The position numbers and the translations under genes were made by a program. Positions 57,301 through 64,000 of a stretch of 64,000 nucleotides of DNA are shown here, piece by piece (position 1 is the first letter of the stretch; the number at the start of each line of letters is the position of its first letter). The notes below the pieces were generated by a model, which ran no database searches, was not told where the DNA came from, and worked only from the letters and a program-made list of their open reading frames with translations. Where the stretch lies: NCBI RefSeq assembly GCF_003590095.1, contig NC_039492.1, forward strand, positions 7,564,001 to 7,628,000, written 5' to 3'. This stretch comes from Trichoplusia ni (taxonomy: Eukaryota > Arthropoda > Insecta > Lepidoptera > Noctuidae).

Positions 57301-58974
57301 ACAATTGTAATAGAAAACAAAAAAAGGGTTTCGTTTTTGCCGGAACGACGCGATGAAATATTGCGCCAGCCGTGCATTGTAACATTTGTTGCTAACACCT
57401 ATTTGATCTATTAAAATAACTACGAGAATCATAAAATTAATATTAATAATCTTTGTCATACATTCAATCGACACGATCGAAACGTGTCAAATGGAAACGA
57501 TAATTTTAATAATTACAATACATTTTTAATACACATAATTACTCAAAAAGTTTTATTTGTACTGAAATATATTGTACTTACATTTTCTGAGCAGTCTTGA
57601 GATGAAAAAAATGTTTTGGGACACAATCACTTCTCAGTATAAACAGTAACAAGTGAAAAATACAAATAAAGTTCTGAATTCTTCTAAATCATAAATCACG
57701 TTCTAAGTAGCGCCTTGTTTACCTACTTGTTTGAGCAAACTTCTTGTAAGGCTGTTCGTGTTATGAAAGGAACGGAATCGGGCTTGACATTTGCTAACTA
57801 ATGATTTCGTGTGACAAAGCTGCTGCTCGCTCCCTGTCAGGCGACTTTAAAAGCCCTTTGTAATCAAACATTTTTAACACTTCAATGTTTGATTTGTGCG
57901 AATTTGCGACATTGACAGAAAAAAGCGATTGATATGTCACGTTTTTATTGTTGTTTGTATTGCTACCTGGACTTATATGGCAAAAAATAAGGGTAGCGAG
58001 TATTGATATCATGTCGACAGTTCGGAGTCTTCACGCCGCGGAACGAAAAAATATGACAGTTTCATGGAGGAGTCGTTGACTTTATTGTATACAAACTAAA
58101 GTATCATGTCGGCGGATAATTGATGTTCATTCGCAGAATCGTCATTTACGTTTAATTTTGTAAGTAAGCTGTTCACGCGTTGCATGCACAATTTTATAGA
58201 CACTTTTATGTGTCCATATTTCTTAACAGAATATTTTAAGCATTTTTATTTGACAAAATGGAAACAATAGGAGAGTAACATTGTATTAATATTCAATATC
58301 GGCGCGTCGCAGGGTAGCGAGGGTACAAGGCGTGAAATCAAATTGTCAACGCGGCCTCCAGCGAACATATTGATATTTTAATTAGATTTACAAAGTCGGT
58401 GCTCGCAGTTCCGTGGGCACACCCAACTCTTTGAGCCGCTCTAATGGCACCCCGCGGACTATAGTTAAGGGTTGTCGGACCCCGCTTTGTGCTTCCTCAA
58501 TATTTACTCCCAAATGCATTAATGCAACAATACTTACTTGGTTTTTTAAGTTTTCGTAGCAGCTTCCGCGTTATCGTTTACAAAAGCTTTAGAAATGTCA
58601 CTCACGGCGTAATTATAGAGCAGCGCAGCAGGTAGCTTCCAAACTAATAGTAGCGACTATGAACAGAATCGTAATTGCTTTCCGTCTATACGCGTAAACT
58701 ATAAAAACGTTTTTGTGAAAACCTTTTGTTGTTATAGTAATAAAATTCACAGAATAAATAATTACTCGTCGACACGTTAAAGAGTAATTATTAAAAACTG
58801 TTTGACTTGAGATTTTATGATGTTGTTGGACAATAATAGGGTTCAGTCCAGCTTCAAGGGTGAGGAATGTCTTTTACAAGATTCTGTAATAGGTCGTTTC
58901 TGGTCCAAGCTTAGATGAATGAAGAATAAGGCTAAGTGCAGCAAAAGGAAGCACTAAAACTCCATCAACATCTT
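54350..58974. other. Gene-poor region with several GC-rich islands
   Basis: GC-rich patches at about 54350-54480, 55010-55075, 56670-56840, 57150-57260 and 58320-58500 stand out from AT-rich flanks. Open frames over them (56526-56756, 56675-57058) have no family similarity. A Grainyhead-type palindrome AAACCGGTTT is at 54996-55005. The pattern fits dispersed regulatory elements; this is inference. Confidence 0.35.
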
Positions 58975-59240
58975 AGCAACTATGTTGGGGTTGGGTCGGC
59001 TTCCAGTCTAACCGGATTCAGTTAAGGACCACTTACAAGAAGCGACAGCCTATCTGACCTCCTCAACCCAATGACCTGGGCATCACGATACCTTAATTAG
59101 GCTGGTTGTTAGACTTTCCAGCTTCTTTTGATAGACTGTCGAAAGATGTATGAATAACAACCAGGACTCACAATTTAACGTGTCGTGCCGCGTCATGGAG
59201 GAACTCGTTATGACAAAGAAGGTCACTCATCTAAGGACCA
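58975..59240 (+). repeat. Moth interspersed repeat, 'ggcttccagtctaaccgg' type
   Basis: Contains GGGTCGGCTTCCAGTCTAAC then CGGATTCAG, CTATCTGACCTCCTCAACCC and ACAACCAGGACTCACAATTT. This ordered set is very frequent in noctuoid genomes. It supports the taxonomic placement. Non-coding and diverged. Confidence 0.7.
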
Positions 59241-62200
59241 ACCGCGACGTCGACGAGAGTCGCTTAGCTTGTGATCAGATAAGCTATATCTGCACTTGAG
59301 CCGATATAGCTTAGCAACGAGCCACGAGTTAGCCACGAGTGACTTTGAGATACATGTTAAAGGTAATCTTAAAACTTCAAATTCAGTAGAAGACAACGTA
59401 AATTGACAACGCAGACAAAACAGGAAACTATAAATCACGAGTCTCAGAAAACACCAAGCACAACTCCGATAACAAAAACAAATACGAGGCAAACATCTGC
59501 AAAATCATTTTTGTTCGAAAACAACACGATCAATTTGTCCGAATATGCAATGAGTACAGGGCAGGGGGCGGCGGAGCCCCACAGCGGGCCCGGCGCGCGT
59601 CGTCATTTCACGCTGTGCCGTCGGTACACAGAACTCTAATTGACACACTAAAATACGTCATGCCGCATAAAAGCATTGATTCCGTGCCTGGGAGGGCAAA
59701 ATGAAGGTTAATTTATTTTCTATAGATCTTTAAAATATTGTCACTAACGAAATTTGCTGATGAAAGGATGAAGGACTGTTTTTTTTGGAGATATAAAACA
59801 CGAAAACTAAGTAGTTAACGATCTACAAGTTACAATTAATGTGCTGCTTATACTTAATAACACACGAGCAGTGAAATGCCTAGTTCAATTAAAATTGACA
59901 TCTTTTAGGAGTCGGTTTTACTAAGTAAATGAGTTAGTAAAAAGTAAAGATATATGTTTTGACTAATGAACTGTAACCGAGATATTTAATAATCGACTTC
60001 CGAATAAAATAGGAAAGCTTTTAATAATATTTTTTCAAAAGCATTCTTTGAATTTTTACATAACGAGATTTTTACGGAAGCCCCTTTTTCCATAGTATTC
60101 AGTAGTTCGCCCCACGATTGCCCGAGGCAAATATCTGCAGAATGCGTGTAATTATTTATTTGCCCTCCTGGCCCTCGCTGCCCCTTGCACCCACTCAGTC
60201 TTTCAACAACCAAACAAATAAATGCAAAGGGAACGCAATAGTAAAGTGAAATTTAAGGAATGTTGAGTGCCAACCACGTGCTAATCAAAATTTCATAGAT
60301 TCTTTTTTCATTACATTCTACAATCCAGGCATAGGCGGGTCACTTAAATAATAATAATCCAGCACATCTACTTATACTATCAACAAGATAATTACTATAT
60401 TTTATTTATCTTCTAGCTTAGTTCTATTGAAATGCTTGACCATGAAGATTATACTAAGGGTGCGTTTCAAGTATGTCGTGACGATTCGCTAGTCGTTAAA
60501 CGACTGCGATTCTATCATATCGACTCTTCGATTTGACAAGCTAGCAAGCTCTTTTTTATGTATTTCTTGTTTAAGGGGCAACAGGAATATATTATCTATG
60601 AAAATTTTAATTGCATTTGATTCACGTGTCACGACAGTCAGAAAGCGGTGCTTCAGTAATACAGAACCCTGAAGAGACTTGAACAATTCGGTATCGTCGG
60701 TAGCTTCATTGAAAATACACCAGCCATGACACTTCATACGACACAACAATGTCTCAGCGCAAGATAGCGGGAACGCGCTCACAACACAATTGGAAAAACT
60801 GGATTCTTTTTTATACAGTAGTTTAGTAGTTACCAAAAACATTTACATGAAAATGTTTTTGGTGGGATATAATTTTTCATGGTTCTATGCCTGACATGAT
60901 CAGGTAGCAGCTGCAAAAAGTTTTACTATTATTTAGATGAATGAGACTAGCCGGTAAAGAACATGTTAAGATTGTGAGCAAAATGTTTATAAAAAGGGCG
61001 AGAGATAAAAGTGTTAAATGATCATACTATCTCCTCCTCCATACTGCCTCATCAAGTAGACTTATTAAAATGTATCTAATGCTGTCTCGTAAACATTAGA
61101 TCGTATTAAAAAAAAGCAATCTGAAAGTTTATTAACAGGCGGCGCACATAAAATTTACGATTTCAGACAGGAATGTACTGGAAAGTAATTAATTCAGTGT
61201 GTTGATGTTGTGAGCATTGATGTATCCGGCAGGAACGTTTGTTTATAAAATATGGCGCATTTTATTGCCGTCTAAGAACTTAAGGATACAAGAATCACTG
61301 AGTATTGTAGTGTTTAACAACTTTATTACACCGAGTACAATAATAGCGGCAGGTAGGTGCCGAGTTCTTTAACGTTTTACAGATAATAAAGGGCTTAAAC
61401 GGTATCGTTTTTCATGCAAGCTTTAGAGAATGAAAAATACACAATAGCGTCTGATAAAGCCGAAGACAAATACAGCACGGCCGGGTCGCTACTATTTTGA
61501 CATTTTAATTTCACCCTTGTTCAAATTCCTTTTTGAATGGCGATAGATGGGGGCGCGCCGCGCTGAGCTCTCCTGATACACGTATCACAGTCACAGGAGA
61601 GACTTGATTGACGTTTATCGCCCGGATTAAAATACAATTAAATTTAATTTTAAATTGAGCACAACATTTCTGTTCAACCCTTTACGAGTCCCGGACGTGT
61701 TAGTAAATACACAGATCTACCTAAGTATCCGTCGTTTTCAATAACGGTTCACGTTTCCTTCAAAAAAATATTTACGTATTTTAAATTGCGCAAAATTATC
61801 GACAATAGCTTGAATTTATGTTTCGGAACGAGCATTTGGTCCGATGTTCTCGATTAGAGGTAATTTGTGTCAATCACTCGTGCATTGTGGCGTCACGTCC
61901 GCCTGCGCTGAGGACGGCCATTCGCTCTAATTAAAAGCCGAGCCCCCATTCACAAAAGTCAATCTCGGGATTAAAGGTTGACGTGAACGGACCGTTTCAT
62001 GCTATTTCTATGATCTTTTGTAGTTTCTGCTATTACAACGTCAATCTTTAAGGGATTATTTTAATAGTAGTTTAGACTAAATTGGTTTGTGACTTTGTGT
62101 ACACATAAGTGCTATTAAGATAATACATTATATTATGATATGTTTTTTCTCTAACTTCTCTCGTTCAATATTCCCACAGGAAGCGCTTAACTTAAAATCG

Positions 62201-62670
62201 AAACATTATTGCTTTCCGCTTATAAGCCCGTGACGTAACAATATTATCGAATATAATAACTTATTTTATCGCCTACACACAACCGATTTCATGTCCGAAT
62301 TTGTTTGCATTTTAGATTTGCACCATTCTTGATTTGCGGTCTACTATGGGCTTCGCGTAAAATTAATACATGCTTTCCTTCTCACTCAAACCATAATATC
62401 ACGGGATAAAGCGAGACAGATTTACTTGCACAATAGGGTTTAGTATCACAAAGTGTGCAGTGACGGCAACCCTTTCATTTAGTGTGTAACTAGTAAACGG
62501 TAATTTGATTTCACGCTAGTCTCATGATTAATGTCGTTCTCTTATCGCTCCATATTTTACCGATTTGGTCCAATATCGGTTTCATATTTTATCCTTTCTA
62601 GTGTGAGAAAGTAGTTATCAAAGTTATATCAGTCATAAAACATTAAATAATTAATAAAGGTAGTGTATAA
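59241..62670. other. Gene-poor region
   Basis: No recognised gene. GC-rich patches at about 59560-59630, 60090-60190, 61545-61620 and 61890-61990. Open frames at 59403-59639 (+) and 60489-60842 (-) are not supported by any family I know. A nested inverted repeat lies at 61568-61601. Confidence 0.4.
61568..61601. repeat. Nested inverted repeat
   Basis: Outer arms CTCTCCTG (61568-61575) and CAGGAGAG (61594-61601). Inside, TGATAC-AC-GTATCA (61574-61587) is a second perfect palindrome. Located beside a GC-rich patch. Confidence 0.75.
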
Positions 62671-62685
62671 ACAAAGTGGCTAGCA

Positions 62686-62790
62686 GGAGCTGGATGCGAG
62701 CAGCCGAAGATAGGCCTCGGTGGCGTGCAAGTGGGGACAGCTGTGGACGAATATGGGCTGATGATGTAGTAGATAAAATAGACAATTACG
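62686..62790 (+). mobile_element. C-terminal remnant of a non-LTR retrotransposon ORF2
   Basis: In one frame it reads SWMRAAEDRPRWRASGDSCG then RIWADDV. This matches the common ending WMRxAxDRxxWRxxGE(A/S) of LINE ORF2 proteins in insects. No reverse transcriptase core is found upstream, so only the 3' scrap remains. Confidence 0.6.
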
Positions 62791-64000
62791 TAACAATAAA
62801 GCCATATAAAACCAGAAGCTTGCCAGCTTTGAACATCTGATTATGAATGGATCAAAAAGAATAAAGACATCTCAGTTATCACTCTAGTTAAATGAATTAG
62901 TTATGAATGTTAATTGAAAGGCGCCACGCGCCGTCCGCGCGCTTGCTGCAGTTTAAAAGACAAAACACTATCTACAGTATGATCACCCCTGTTTATATTT
63001 TAATGATCTTATTTATTTTATGGGTTTTTCATGACCTTTTTTTACAATTAACATTGGTCAAACACCACGTATAGAACTTGGAAGGGATTTCCAAAATTTG
63101 TTGAAAGTCTATATTTTCATCGGTACTACAACGTAAAACAGCGCCTCTATTACACAATTACATTATTACTTTAAAACGTAGAAGGGTCCCAACGCATACC
63201 TACGATCACTCATAAGGGTGTTAAGAAACATCGTAATTTAACCCAATTAATGCATATGTAGAGTCTTCCGATTACAACTGCAGGTATATTAACATGCATA
63301 TACATATATTGAAGGAAGTATAATTTGTATTATTCAATATTAAGATAATCTTAATGCATATCTATAGATAAAAGCATCCACGTCTGCTGAGTATCGATTG
63401 CTGCGTGCTTCGTAGCCACGTTGGCGCGGCGCGCGGCGCGGCGGCCGGCGTAGAGCAGCTATCCCGCGCAGGCGCTACAACCTGATGCCCTATGAAGCTA
63501 TTGCAAGAGTTAATTAGTTATATCTGTATTTGTTTCCTATTATTACTCGATTTTGATATAATTAAAGTTTGGATGACGAAATTTCTTGTGACTGATGAAA
63601 TAAGTGTTTACTGTCCTGGATTAATTTAGTATAAGCTTGTAACATACTTCGATACTTAATGTGATTTTAAATGTTTAAGAGTACCATAAAAACCAAACTG
63701 AATACTCGATCCGCAATTGTTTACTTGTTTAAGTTTCTTTGCCGCACAAATCCTCTTATCCGAACAACATAGAATATTTTTACAGATTAAGAAACTCCTG
63801 TCTGATATTCTCATACTCTTGTGTATGTCTAAGTAATCAAATAACGTTAATACCGATCCTAATCCTCAGATAATGCCTTTGTTCGTCAGTTTCATGCTCC
63901 GTTACGCCCTCGCTCAAATATTTGTTCATCTTTATGCGTCTACTTTTTATCGCGAACTAAGCTTTTGTTAAATTTGGAATGATTTTTGGGCGAAATAGCT
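62791..64000. other. Gene-poor AT-rich end of window
   Basis: No gene recognised. A very GC-rich patch at about 63415-63475 (GGCGCGGCGCGCGG-like) sits in AT-rich DNA, and a smaller one at 62921-62945. Confidence 0.4.

Noticed and set aside
59403..59639. 78-codon plus-strand open frame ending in a GC-rich patch
   Set aside because: Thr/Ser/Gln-rich start and Gly/Pro-rich end look like translated non-coding DNA; no homologue known to me.
60489..60842. 117-codon minus-strand open frame
   Set aside because: No recognised domain; length is within chance for this AT-rich region.
1..64000. CRISPR arrays, operons, prophage or bacterial features
   Set aside because: Spliced genes, poly(A) signals and SINEs show a nuclear insect genome; no regularly spaced direct repeats seen.

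Overview
The window is eukaryotic and looks like moth DNA (Lepidoptera, probably a noctuoid). AT-rich sequence carries many short introns with GT..AG borders. The protein-coding genes are recognisable insect orthologues. Several dispersed repeats are of types I know from lepidopteran genomes: tRNA-derived SINEs, the 'agggttcc...ggaaccct' repeat, the 'ggcttccagtctaaccgg' repeat and an R1-like LINE tail. Splice models were built by hand from the sequence. For every multi-exon gene except the truncated WDR35, the exon lengths sum to a whole number of codons from start to stop.

Layout, left to right. 91-7085 (-) WDR35/IFT121, cut by the left edge. 7877-18505 (+) NALCN (Drosophila narrow abdomen), 35 exons, 1756 aa. 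19010-21897 (-) a seven-transmembrane gustatory-receptor-type gene, 462 aa. 22472-25426 (-) NOL10, 663 aa. 25984-26400 (+) MPHOSPH6-like, 138 aa, one exon. 27129-32262 (-) katanin p80 (KATNB1), 794 aa. 33450-34326 (+) UPF0598/C8orf82-like, 218 aa. 34728-35904 (-) AKTIP/FTS, 230 aa. 35905-42563 gene-poor. 42564-47890 (-) core-binding factor beta (Brother/Big brother), 237 aa. 47891-64000 has no gene I can recognise, but holds scattered GC-rich islands in AT-rich DNA, repeat remnants and a possible retrocopy.

How the genes relate. WDR35 (IFT-A train), KATNB1 (microtubule severing) and AKTIP (dynein adaptor complex) are all microtubule-transport genes within 36 kb. NOL10 and MPHOSPH6 are head to head, 557 bp apart, and both belong to nucleolar pre-rRNA processing. 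NALCN and the receptor gene converge with poly(A) signals 23 bp apart. The gene-poor DNA on both sides of CBF-beta is the kind of setting that often carries developmental enhancers; that is inference.

The strongest unexplained pattern is that single exons within otherwise AT-rich genes are extremely GC-rich, with edges at the splice sites (WDR35 exon 19, NALCN exons 13, 15, 19 and 35, KATNB1 exon 13). I found no CRISPR array, operon, prophage or evident new multi-gene system.
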